Shown here: one piece after another, positions 15,034 to 20,279 of the stretch
How positions within the stretch are numbered: the stretch's first letter is position 1
How the letters are laid out: every line of letters starts with the position of its first letter
From: CAYMJK01 sp043101635
GTDB lineage: Bacteria; Planctomycetota; Phycisphaerae; Phycisphaerales; UBA1924
Assembly (NCBI GenBank): GCA_043101635.1
Contig: JBICIE010000160.1
Coordinates: 1 to 20,279, forward strand
DNA length: 20,279 bases
Direction: 5' to 3'
The notes under the pieces: generated by a model
Database searches by the model: none
Seen by the model: the letters and a program-made list of their open reading frames with translations, nothing else
Told to the model about the DNA's origin: nothing
Position numbers and translations under genes: made by a program

Positions 15034-15917
15034 ATGACCCCCCGTTCGATAGTGAGTTGCCGACCTCCGCATCGCACGACATCGGCGACGATGTTCTGCG
15101 ATTGACTGCGCTGCTGCTGATCTTCTATGCGGGCTCGGATTGGCTACTAACGATTCCTTTGAAGATTGCGTGCGGCGGCGCACTGTTCTCTAGCAAGCTG
15201 CTGCGCAGCTGGGTATTGTGGCTAGGCATCTCTGTTCTCGTCGTGTTCATCGACGGAGGCGCTTGGCACTCGATTGACAATCACAAGTACTTGATCGCCT
15301 ATTGGGCCATCTGCATAACGCTGGCGCTTTCTTGGCCGAGCCGTGGCAGTTGGATCGCATCGAGGAATGCGAGCCTCCTTATCGGCCTTTGTTTCTTCTT
15401 TGCCTTCCTATGGAAGATCCTTGCCGGCGAGTATTTTGATGGCTCTTTCATGCACAGGGTCTTTCTCACGGATTCACGCGTTGCTGTACCGGCCAGCCTG
15501 GCTGGAGGCGTTCCGATCTCCGCGCTTTCAGCGAACCGTTCACTCGAGAGCATGATGCAGTGGAGCCCTTCGCCGGATGTCATCGTGGAGCTGCAGAGCT
15601 CGCGGGCGCTCAGTACCATCGCTATCTGTGCCTTGTATTGGACCTTGCTTCTTGAGGCGCTCATCGCCTTTCTGTGGCTCATCCCCATCGGCAAGAACAG
15701 CCTTGTAAAGGATGTCGCATTGATCGCGTTCATCCTGACGACATACGTGCTTCTGCCCGTCGTTGGCTTCGCTACCGTGCTGAGTGTGATGGGGTACGCG
15801 CACGCTTCGGGGCGGGGCCGGCGTTGCGTCGCCGCTGCCTACCTGGGCGTCGTCGCTCTTGTACAACTGGCATCGGTACCGTGGGGGGGTCTGGTCTCGC
15901 GCATGGCTATGGCATAG
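15030..15917 (+). CDS. Polytopic inner-membrane protein, unknown
   Basis: This 295-residue protein has seven or eight predicted membrane helices, for example VLRLTALLLIFYAGSDWLL (about 22-40), SWVLWLGISVLVVFIDGGAW, YLIAYWAICITLALSW, SLLIGLCFFFAFLWKILAG, IAICALYWTLLLEALIAFLW and ALIAFILTTYVLLPVVGFA. Between helices lies a loop of about 60 residues (about 131-190). I cannot place it in a family; a distant HTTM-like (vitamin K carboxylase-like) fold is only a guess. The start overlaps the previous stop by four bases (ATGA), with no separate ribosome-binding site needed. The DNA here is among the least GC-rich in the window. Confidence 0.75.
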   Translation: MNDPPFDSELPTSASHDIGDDVLRLTALLLIFYAGSDWLLTIPLKIACGGALFSSKLLRSWVLWLGISVLVVFIDGGAWHSIDNHKYLIAYWAICITLALSWPSRGSWIASRNASLLIGLCFFFAFLWKILAGEYFDGSFMHRVFLTDSRVAVPASLAGGVPISALSANRSLESMMQWSPSPDVIVELQSSRALSTIAICALYWTLLLEALIAFLWLIPIGKNSLVKDVALIAFILTTYVLLPVVGFATVLSVMGYAHASGRGRRCVAAAYLGVVALVQLASVPWGGLVSRMAMA

Positions 15918-15926
15918 GAGCTTCCA

Positions 15927-16472
15927 ATGCAAAGCACACGCCTCAGGCGCCCAGCCTTCACAGTGCTCGAGATGCTCATCGTGACAGTCATTATTGCGAT
16001 CCTAGCCGCGCTTGCGCTCCCCCTCCTCGCAGGAATGCGCGACAGCGGCCGCGCGGCGAGCTGCCTCTCAAATGTTCGGCAGATTGGCGTGGTGACGTAC
16101 GCGATCGTCGCCGAGCGCAGGGACATGTGGCCCTTCTGGATCGCCAACTATCCCGCGTCGCCGCCGGTCCGCCGCGAGGGCCTCTCCGATGTCTACAGCG
16201 CGCACATCGACACACTGGAGATCTTCCGGTGCCCGGCCGATCCGACGTCACGTCGTGCACTAGTTGCTGACTACACAAGCTACTACTACTGGCCGGGAGC
16301 CGAGATGCAGGATGAACTTCACAAGGGCGCGGCTCGCGCGATCCGCGAAGTTTCCGCCATCATGAACCTCGCCAATCGCGGAATGTTTCTCTGGGATCGT
16401 CGCAACTGGCACGGCGGCGGTACCGTATCGCACGCCTCCTACGTCCCTGACGGCCATGCTGGTGTCAAATGA
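15927..16472 (+). CDS. Type IV prepilin / pseudopilin-like protein
   Basis: This 181-residue protein has a type III signal: a short basic leader (MQSTRLRRPA), then FTVLEMLIVTVIIAILAALALPLL with Glu at +5, followed by the amphipathic helix typical of major pseudopilins (SCLSNVRQIGVVTYAI). The residue before the cleavage site is Ala instead of the usual Gly. The C-terminal RRNWHGGG and YVPDGHAGVK resemble the tail of the abundant planctomycete secretion-type pilins, usually ending FxDGH. TAGGAG about 8 nt before ATG 15927 overlaps the previous stop. In planctomycetes such genes are numerous and often lie apart from any secretion operon. It probably assembles into or decorates a pseudopilus. Confidence 0.85.
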   Translation: MQSTRLRRPAFTVLEMLIVTVIIAILAALALPLLAGMRDSGRAASCLSNVRQIGVVTYAIVAERRDMWPFWIANYPASPPVRREGLSDVYSAHIDTLEIFRCPADPTSRRALVADYTSYYYWPGAEMQDELHKGAARAIREVSAIMNLANRGMFLWDRRNWHGGGTVSHASYVPDGHAGVK

Positions 16473-16521
16473 ACCATATGCGGGTTTGAGTGGGAGGTGC
16501 AGAAACCGCTTACAAGGAGCC

Positions 16522-16527
16522 GATACT
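16522..16527 (+). promoter_or_regulatory. -10-like GATACT before FliN-type gene
   Basis: GATACT ends 6 nt before ATG 16534. AAGGAG at about 16514-16519 is 14 nt from the ATG, too far for efficient ribosome binding, which leaves either a leaderless start or a weak standard one. No -35 is evident. Confidence 0.3.
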
Positions 16528-16533
16528 GCACCC

Positions 16534-16842
16534 ATGCCCGACGTCTCGGCCATCCTCCAGCTCGAGATCCCCTTCATCGTCCGCCTCGGCGAACGGGCCA
16601 TGACCCTCGGCGACGTCATGGGTCTCGCCCCCGGGGCCATCATCGAGTTGGACAAGGGGGCCGACGAGGAACTGGACATCCTCGTCAACAACAAGCAGAT
16701 CGGCGCCGGCCAGGCCGTGAAGGTGGGCGAGAACTTCGGCGTCCGGATCAGCTTCATCGGCGACCTGCGCCAGCGCATCCTCGCCATGGGCGGCCCCGAG
16801 GACGATGGGCTCGCCCCTCAGGACGCCGACCTGCCGGACTGA
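16534..16842 (+). CDS. FliN/SpoA-domain flagellar motor switch-like protein
   Basis: This 102-residue protein is essentially one SpoA (surface presentation of antigens) domain: ILQLEIPFIVRLGERAMTLGDVMGLAPGAIIELDKGADEELDILVNNKQIGAGQAVKVGENFGVRI. That is the C-ring domain of FliN, which with FliM and FliG forms the rotor switch. Type III secretion SctQ proteins share the domain, but no secretion genes are nearby. It lacks the N-terminal extension of enterobacterial FliN, as many short FliN proteins do. ATG 16534 begins the domain; an in-frame start at 16456 is less likely. No other flagellar gene flanks it. Its last 25 bases overlap the 3' end of the convergent glycosyltransferase. Confidence 0.88.
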   Translation: MPDVSAILQLEIPFIVRLGERAMTLGDVMGLAPGAIIELDKGADEELDILVNNKQIGAGQAVKVGENFGVRISFIGDLRQRILAMGGPEDDGLAPQDADLPD

Positions 16843-17618
16843 CCCGCGCCCCCGCTCGGCCTGCGCCCGAGCCCGAGCCGGAAGCGGTACAGCCGCCCGA
16901 GGTGCCGCAGGCGCCGGGCCTCCTCCCGCAGCGTGAGCTTGCTGGCCCCGCGCTGGCGGTCGGCGAAGCGGATCGGAACCTCGGCGATGTTGCGCAGGCG
17001 CCGGCGCACCATGATCTCCAGGGCGATCTTGTAGCCGATGGGGTCAAGATCGCCGGTGTCGCCCAGCCGCTCGCGCCGGATGGCGAAGAACCCGGACATC
17101 GGGTCGCGCACGCGCACCAGCGGGCTTGCCAGCCCCGTCGCCACGAAGCTGCAAAACGCCCGCCGCGCCCCCCAGTTCTCCTCGTTGGCGCCGCCCGGCA
17201 CGAAGCGGGAGCCGATCGCCATGTCGGCGCCGCGCAGGGCTTCCAGCAGCTCCGGGATCTTCTCCGGCGGATGGCTCAGATCGGCGTCCATCACCACGAT
17301 GACATCGCCAGCGGCCCGTCCGATCCCGTCCAGCACGGCTTTGCTCAGCCCCCGCTGGCCGTCGCGCTCGATGAAACGGGCCCAGGGCTTGCCGGCCCGC
17401 TCGACCGCCTCGACCGAGCCGTCGCCGCTGCGGTCATCCATGAACAGGACATCCAGATCCAGCCCGCGCTCGGCACGCACCGCCTCCAGCCGCTCCAGCA
17501 GCGGCCCGATGTTCTCGGCCTCCCGGTAGGTGGGAATGACGACCGTGACCGACGGAAAGGCCGGCGGGGCGTCCACGCGGAGCGGAGCGGTGGTCTGCGT
17601 GGTCGCACCTGTGGGCAT
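16818..17618 (-). CDS. Glycosyltransferase family 2, polyprenol-phosphate mannosyltransferase (DPM1)-like
   Basis: This 266-residue protein has a GT-A catalytic domain. VTVVIPTYREAENI (about 24-37) opens it, DVLFMDDRSGDGS holds the nucleotide-binding DD at 61-62, and VVMDADLSHPPEKI carries the metal-binding DAD at 111-113. IGSRFVPGG and DPMSGFFAIRR follow, the latter characteristic of dolichyl/polyprenyl-phosphate mannose synthases. No C-terminal membrane segment is seen, so it resembles the soluble type that works at the membrane surface, moving a sugar from a nucleotide donor to a polyprenyl phosphate. The start at 17618 has no Shine-Dalgarno, but TACACT on minus ends 7 nt upstream. The stop lies inside the fliN-like gene. 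Confidence 0.9.
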   Translation of the reverse strand: MPTGATTQTTAPLRVDAPPAFPSVTVVIPTYREAENIGPLLERLEAVRAERGLDLDVLFMDDRSGDGSVEAVERAGKPWARFIERDGQRGLSKAVLDGIGRAAGDVIVVMDADLSHPPEKIPELLEALRGADMAIGSRFVPGGANEENWGARRAFCSFVATGLASPLVRVRDPMSGFFAIRRERLGDTGDLDPIGYKIALEIMVRRRLRNIAEVPIRFADRQRGASKLTLREEARRLRHLGRLYRFRLGLGRRPSGGAGQSGRSAS

Positions 17619-17625
17619 CGGACCA

Positions 17626-17631
17626 AGTGTA
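17626..17631 (-). promoter_or_regulatory. -10-like TACACT before glycosyltransferase
   Basis: TACACT in GGTACACT on the minus strand ends 7 nt before the ATG, which again suggests a leaderless start. The same hexamer is used in the stronger atpG promoter. A TCGACA lies upstream, but at a 20 bp spacing. Confidence 0.4.
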
Positions 17632-17656
17632 CCGGGGGCGCCCGCAGAGCCTGTCG

Positions 17657-17760
17657 AAAAGCGAGCCCTGTGGCGCAAGGGCGGGGCGCCGACGGGCCCT
17701 CCGCGCGTCGGCCCCGCCAGCAACCAGCGCTCCGTCCCCCGCCGCTGGCGCCGCTGGGTC
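17657..17760. repeat. Hairpin cluster between SDR gene and glycosyltransferase
   Basis: Three palindromic elements are packed here. One is GAGCCCTGTGGCGCAAGGG (17663-17681), which looks like a degenerate member of the repeat at 41-218, keeping AAA..GAGCCCTG and GCAA. The second is a long imperfect hairpin, GGCGGGGCGCCGAC (about 17680-17693) pairing with GTCGGCCCCGCC (about 17707-17718). The third is a CCAGCG (17724-17729) that can pair with CGCTGG at 17743-17748 or 17753-17758. There is no T-run on either strand. It lies just downstream of the SDR stop and may end or protect that transcript. Confidence 0.5.
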
Positions 17761-17761
17761 C

Positions 17762-18502
17762 CTAGCTCAGCCCGTAGACCGGAACCAGCGCCCCGCGCGT
17801 CACGTGGTTCGCCGGCGAGGCCAGGAACTCGATCGTCCTTGCGATCTGATCGACCGCCGGCCAGGCGCTGTGATCGGCGTCCGGCATCGCCTTGCGGTTC
17901 GCCGGGGTGTCGATGATCGACGGGACCACCGCGTTGACCCAGATCCGCTCGCCCATGACCTCCTCGGCCAGCGCGCCCGTGATCGCAGCCACCGCGGCCT
18001 TGGACGCCGCGTAGGCGACCATGCCCCTGCCCTCGTGCGGACAGAGCGCCGGGCGGGCCGCCACGTTCACGATCCGCCCGCCCTCGTGCGGCGAGCCGGG
18101 CGGCGCCGCGTGCATGCGCGCAATCGCGGCGCGGCAGCACAGCAGGCACGACAGCGCGTTGCTGCGCATCATCCTGTCGAATTCGGCCCCGCCGGTCTGG
18201 GCGATCGGCGCCATCGCGAAGCCCCCGGCGCAGTGGATCGACGCCCAGATGCGCCCGCCGCAGAACTCGGCCGCGGCGTCGTAGAACGCCTCGACCTGAT
18301 CATCGGCGGCGAGGTCGACGCCCGCGCGCGTGAACACCCGCTCATGCGCGCGCAGTTCGAACCGCTGCGCCTCCTGGTCGCTGAAGGCCGGCACGGCCAC
18401 GCGGGCGCCGGCGTCCAGCAATCGGCGCACGACAGCGCTGCCGAGGGCCCCGGCGCCGCCGGTGACGACTGCTCCGAGTCCGTCGAAGGCCATGGTCTGC
18501 AT
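17762..18502 (-). CDS. Short-chain dehydrogenase/reductase (SDR)
   Basis: This 246-residue Rossmann-fold oxidoreductase has the NAD(P)-binding TGGAGALG (14-21), a cofactor-side NAG-type motif altered to HCAGG (about 90-94), and the catalytic Y164-x-x-x-K168 in YAASK. Where the third catalytic residue, Ser, normally stands (NVSS-like), the sequence is NVAARPAL, so the Ser appears to be replaced by Ala. Some family members, such as dihydropteridine reductase, also lack it. The substrate is unknown. The start at 18502 is supported by AAGGGGAG about 9 nt upstream; M at 18493 is an alternative. It lies about 100 bp after the AAA ATPase gene on the same strand. Confidence 0.9.
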   Translation of the reverse strand: MQTMAFDGLGAVVTGGAGALGSAVVRRLLDAGARVAVPAFSDQEAQRFELRAHERVFTRAGVDLAADDQVEAFYDAAAEFCGGRIWASIHCAGGFAMAPIAQTGGAEFDRMMRSNALSCLLCCRAAIARMHAAPPGSPHEGGRIVNVAARPALCPHEGRGMVAYAASKAAVAAITGALAEEVMGERIWVNAVVPSIIDTPANRKAMPDADHSAWPAVDQIARTIEFLASPANHVTRGALVPVYGLS

Positions 18503-18602
18503 CTGTGCGTTCTCCCCTTCCCGAAGTCGGATTGGATGGCGCCTGATGTGTCCGGTCACGCGGCACACGATGGTAGCGAACCGCGAGCGGTGTCCGGGCG
18601 AC

Positions 18603-19766
18603 CTATACCCACTGCTCGTTATGCAACTCGGACCACGGCACGAGCTTCGCGTCGCCCCGATCCTGCCGGGCTGCCCCCGCGTAGGCGACAATCGCGGTCG
18701 AGGGGATCTCGACCGTCTCCCGCACCCGCCGCACGCCATCGAAGATACTGGGCGCCGCCGTCTGGCTTGCCTTGGCCTCGACGATCGTCAGCCGATTCGC
18801 CCCGTCGATGATCAGGTCCGCCTCCACGGCGTTCTGATCGCGATAGAAGTACATCCTGCCCGGCTCTCCGGCGTTCAGACGGTGCTTCAGAATCTCCGAG
18901 ACCACCCACGTTTCGAAGATCGCCCCGCGCAGCGGATGCGTCCGCAGTTGCTCCGGCGTGCGGATGCCCAGCAGCCAGCACACCAGCCCCGTGTCGTAGA
19001 AGTGCAGCTTCGGCGCTTTCACCAGGCGCTTGCGGATGTTGCTGCTGAACGCCGGCAGCCGGTATGCGATGAAGCTGGCCTCCAGCACGCTCATCCACGA
19101 CTTCGCCGTCGGCTGCGTAATGCCGCAATCGGCGGCAAGCGTCGAGTAATTGAGAAGCTGCGATGTACGCCCGGCGCTCAGCTCCACGAACCGCTGGAAC
19201 GCCGCCAGGTCGCCGATGTTGCTGATCGATCGCACATCCCGCTCGATGTACGTCGCGACGTACGCTCGCAGCCAGTCCGACGGGTTCAACTGCTGGTCGA
19301 AGATGCGGGGATAGCCCCCTGCGATCACCGCCTCCTCCAGCGACTCGGGATGCCGCTCGAACCGGATCACCTCGCTGCGCGCCAGCGGCAGCAGGTTCAG
19401 TACCGCCGACCGCCCCGCCAGCGACTGGTTCACTGACTCCAGCAGCGTCAGGTTCTGCGAACCGGTCAGGATCCACTTCCCGGGCTTCGGATCCGCGTCG
19501 ATCAGTCCCTGCAGGTACGACGGCAACTCCGGCGCCCGCTGGACCTCGTCGATCACCGCCCCTTGGGGAAACTGGGCCAGGAAGCCCCGCGGGTCGTCCG
19601 TCGCGAACGCGCGCGTGTCCGGCGCTTCCAGGCTGGCGTACGGCCGCTCCGGGAACAGCGCCCGGCACAGCGTGGACTTGCCGCTCTGGCGCGGGCCGGT
19701 CAGCGTAATTGCCGGGAACTGCTCTGCGGCTCGCCGAAGCTGTGGCGTCAGGTCCCGCTCGACCAT
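18603..19766 (-). CDS. AAA ATPase with DUF4143 domain
   Basis: This 387-residue protein begins with an AAA_14-type ATPase: Walker A GPRQSGKST (24-32), Walker B AVIDEVQ (70-76) and sensor ILTGSQN (about 99-105). The DUF4143 region follows, with GGYPRIF, SYSTLAADCGIT-like helix-turn-helix text (here NYSTLAADCGITQPTAKSW) and LHFYDTGLVCWLLG. Near the C-terminus EADLIIDGANRLTIVEAKAS has the D...ExK spacing of a PD-(D/E)XK nuclease fold. Families of this type are patchily distributed, often multicopy and of unknown function; some are thought to be toxin- or mobile-element-like. The start at 19766 has no strong Shine-Dalgarno except GAGGATATCCTCGGG-type sequence nearby. A perfect AT-rich palindrome lies 28-50 nt upstream. 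No transposase is seen. Confidence 0.9.
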   Translation of the reverse strand: MVERDLTPQLRRAAEQFPAITLTGPRQSGKSTLCRALFPERPYASLEAPDTRAFATDDPRGFLAQFPQGAVIDEVQRAPELPSYLQGLIDADPKPGKWILTGSQNLTLLESVNQSLAGRSAVLNLLPLARSEVIRFERHPESLEEAVIAGGYPRIFDQQLNPSDWLRAYVATYIERDVRSISNIGDLAAFQRFVELSAGRTSQLLNYSTLAADCGITQPTAKSWMSVLEASFIAYRLPAFSSNIRKRLVKAPKLHFYDTGLVCWLLGIRTPEQLRTHPLRGAIFETWVVSEILKHRLNAGEPGRMYFYRDQNAVEADLIIDGANRLTIVEAKASQTAAPSIFDGVRRVRETVEIPSTAIVAYAGAARQDRGDAKLVPWSELHNEQWV

Positions 19767-19793
19767 ACCCGAGGATATCGACCGATCTAAGAC

Positions 19794-19816
19794 AATTCAA
19801 AATCAGATTTTGAATT
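19794..19816. promoter_or_regulatory. Perfect AT-rich 23 bp palindrome upstream of AAA ATPase
   Basis: AATTCAAAATC, one A, and GATTTTGAATT form an exact inverted repeat with 11 bp arms, starkly AT-rich amid GC-rich DNA. It starts 28 nt before the ATPase ATG and covers the expected promoter zone, so it fits a dimeric operator or an element-end recognition site. As RNA it would also fold into a hairpin, but without the GC content of a terminator. Confidence 0.6.
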
Positions 19817-19851
19817 ATCCTAAACCAACCCATCTCAGACGCCCCAAACAC

Positions 19852-20279
19852 CTATCCGAGCCCCAGCCGCTTCAGCGGGACCGTCTGCTCCACGTGCACC
19901 TGTTCCACCTCTCCCTGCCGCAGCCACTGGATCAGCCCCAGCATGTCCGGCGGAACCGGCGCCACGAAGCTCAGCGTCTCGCCCGTGATCGGGTGGCTGA
20001 ACGCCAGCAACGCCGCGTGCAGCGCCTGGCGCACAATCAACGGTCCGCGCGGCCCCTCCACCGGACGCCCCCCGTACATGTCATCGGCGACGATCGGCCA
20101 ACCCAGGTGCGCCAGGTGGACCCGGATCTGGTGCGTGCGACCGGTGCGCAGCTCCAGTTCAACCAGCGAGAAGGTGGACTCCTGGGTCGCCCGACCGCTC
20201 CGCGGTCGGGTGGAGGCGCCTTGCGATTCCGGTCGTTCCCAACCCTGTCCTTCCCGAGCTCGTCCTTCCCAAGCCTGCC
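19852..20279 (-). CDS. RluA-family 23S rRNA/tRNA pseudouridine synthase, 3' part (5' end outside window)
   Basis: The reading frame runs off the window edge. The translated part holds the family motif LELRTGRTHQIRVHLAHLG, then WPIVADDMYGG and QALHAALLAFSHPITGE, the usual end of RluA/RluD enzymes, which convert uridine to pseudouridine in rRNA or tRNA. The catalytic Asp motif (HRLD) must lie upstream, outside the window. Before STFSLVELEL, where family members have a short strand (roughly T-x-Y/W-x-V-L-E-R), this protein has about 35 Arg/Gly/Glu-rich residues. These are coded by a hairpin (20190-20210) and three 15 bp repeats (20232-20276), in frame. The stop is TAG at 19852-19854. Confidence 0.9.
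   Translation of the reverse strand, partial: QAWEGRAREGQGWERPESQGASTRPRSGRATQESTFSLVELELRTGRTHQIRVHLAHLGWPIVADDMYGGRPVEGPRGPLIVRQALHAALLAFSHPITGETLSFVAPVPPDMLGLIQWLRQGEVEQVHVEQTVPLKRLGLG
20190..20276. repeat. Hairpin plus three 15 bp tandem repeats inside RluA gene
   Basis: CCCGACCG (20190-20197), a five-base loop and CGGTCGGG (20203-20210) form a perfect 8 bp stem. Three 15 bp units follow at 20232-20246, 20247-20261 and 20262-20276, on the pattern GTCcTTCCCaAgCcT. The unit length is a multiple of three, so the frame is kept; the units encode WEGR/REGQ/WERP-like peptides on the minus strand. The array may continue beyond the window. Confidence 0.65.

Noticed and set aside
16497..17765. 422-residue plus-strand frame across fliN-like and glycosyltransferase genes
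   Set aside because: Pro/Arg-rich shadow of two well-supported genes.
1..20279. tRNA, rRNA, CRISPR array, transposase or integrase
   Set aside because: No T-loop-like GTTCGA context, regular spacer array or recombinase motif was found by eye.

Overview
The window is GC-rich and densely packed. Codon third positions are so rich in G and C that most genes cast long open frames on the other strand. The gene content fits a free-living Gram-negative bacterium: NADH dehydrogenase subunit C, F1 ATP synthase gamma, acyl carrier protein with FabF, an outer-membrane-type protein ending in Phe, a flagellar-switch FliN domain and a secreted-pilin-like protein. The mixture suggests Planctomycetota, perhaps a Phycisphaerae-like lineage: housekeeping genes scattered out of their usual operons, a single prepilin-like protein, GNRA-loop palindromic repeats, and starts with or without Shine-Dalgarno sites. 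This taxonomic reading is inference from gene style, not from a marker-gene comparison.

Layout. Positions 1-218 hold two tandem ~80 bp repeat units with perfect hairpins, the last touching the stop codon of nuoC (minus, 216-794). Divergent from nuoC is a plus-strand set: a class V aminotransferase (901-2148), a cupin (2179-2517) and a saccharopine/lysine dehydrogenase-like protein (2600-3736), which could act together in amino-acid metabolism. It meets head-on a minus-strand pair, a two-helix membrane protein coupled to a Ca2+/cation antiporter (3746-5100). Inorganic pyrophosphatase and a succinate-semialdehyde-type aldehyde dehydrogenase follow on the minus strand (5328-7374). Divergent from these is a probable outer-membrane beta-barrel protein (7501-8496), apparently preceded by a nine-codon leader ORF. 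A DUF1444/YtpQ-like protein (8499-9299, minus) converges on it.

Positions 9619-11192 are acpP-fabF, the core of fatty-acid elongation. On the minus strand lie a GNAT acetyltransferase (11220-11789) and a solitary atpG (11853-12728) with a clear promoter almost on top of its start codon. Positions 13016-16472 form a visibly less GC-rich cassette of unrecognised genes: an acidic secreted protein, a lipoprotein, a tightly coupled pair of membrane proteins and a pilin-like protein. A short FliN-domain protein (16534-16842) overlaps tail-to-tail with a DPM1-like glycosyltransferase (16818-17618). An SDR enzyme, an AAA/DUF4143 ATPase with an AT-rich perfect palindrome upstream, and the 3' part of an RluA-type pseudouridine synthase complete the window.

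The most interesting signals are: (a) a recurrent -10-like hexamer 6-9 nt before start codons that lack a close Shine-Dalgarno, suggesting leaderless transcription; (b) the hairpin repeats at 1-218 and a repeat-like, in-frame insertion inside the RluA gene at 20190-20276; (c) the unrecognised low-GC membrane/secretion cassette; (d) the 23 bp palindrome before the DUF4143 ATPase; and (e) the leader ORF at 7475-7504. No tRNA, rRNA, CRISPR array or transposase was seen.
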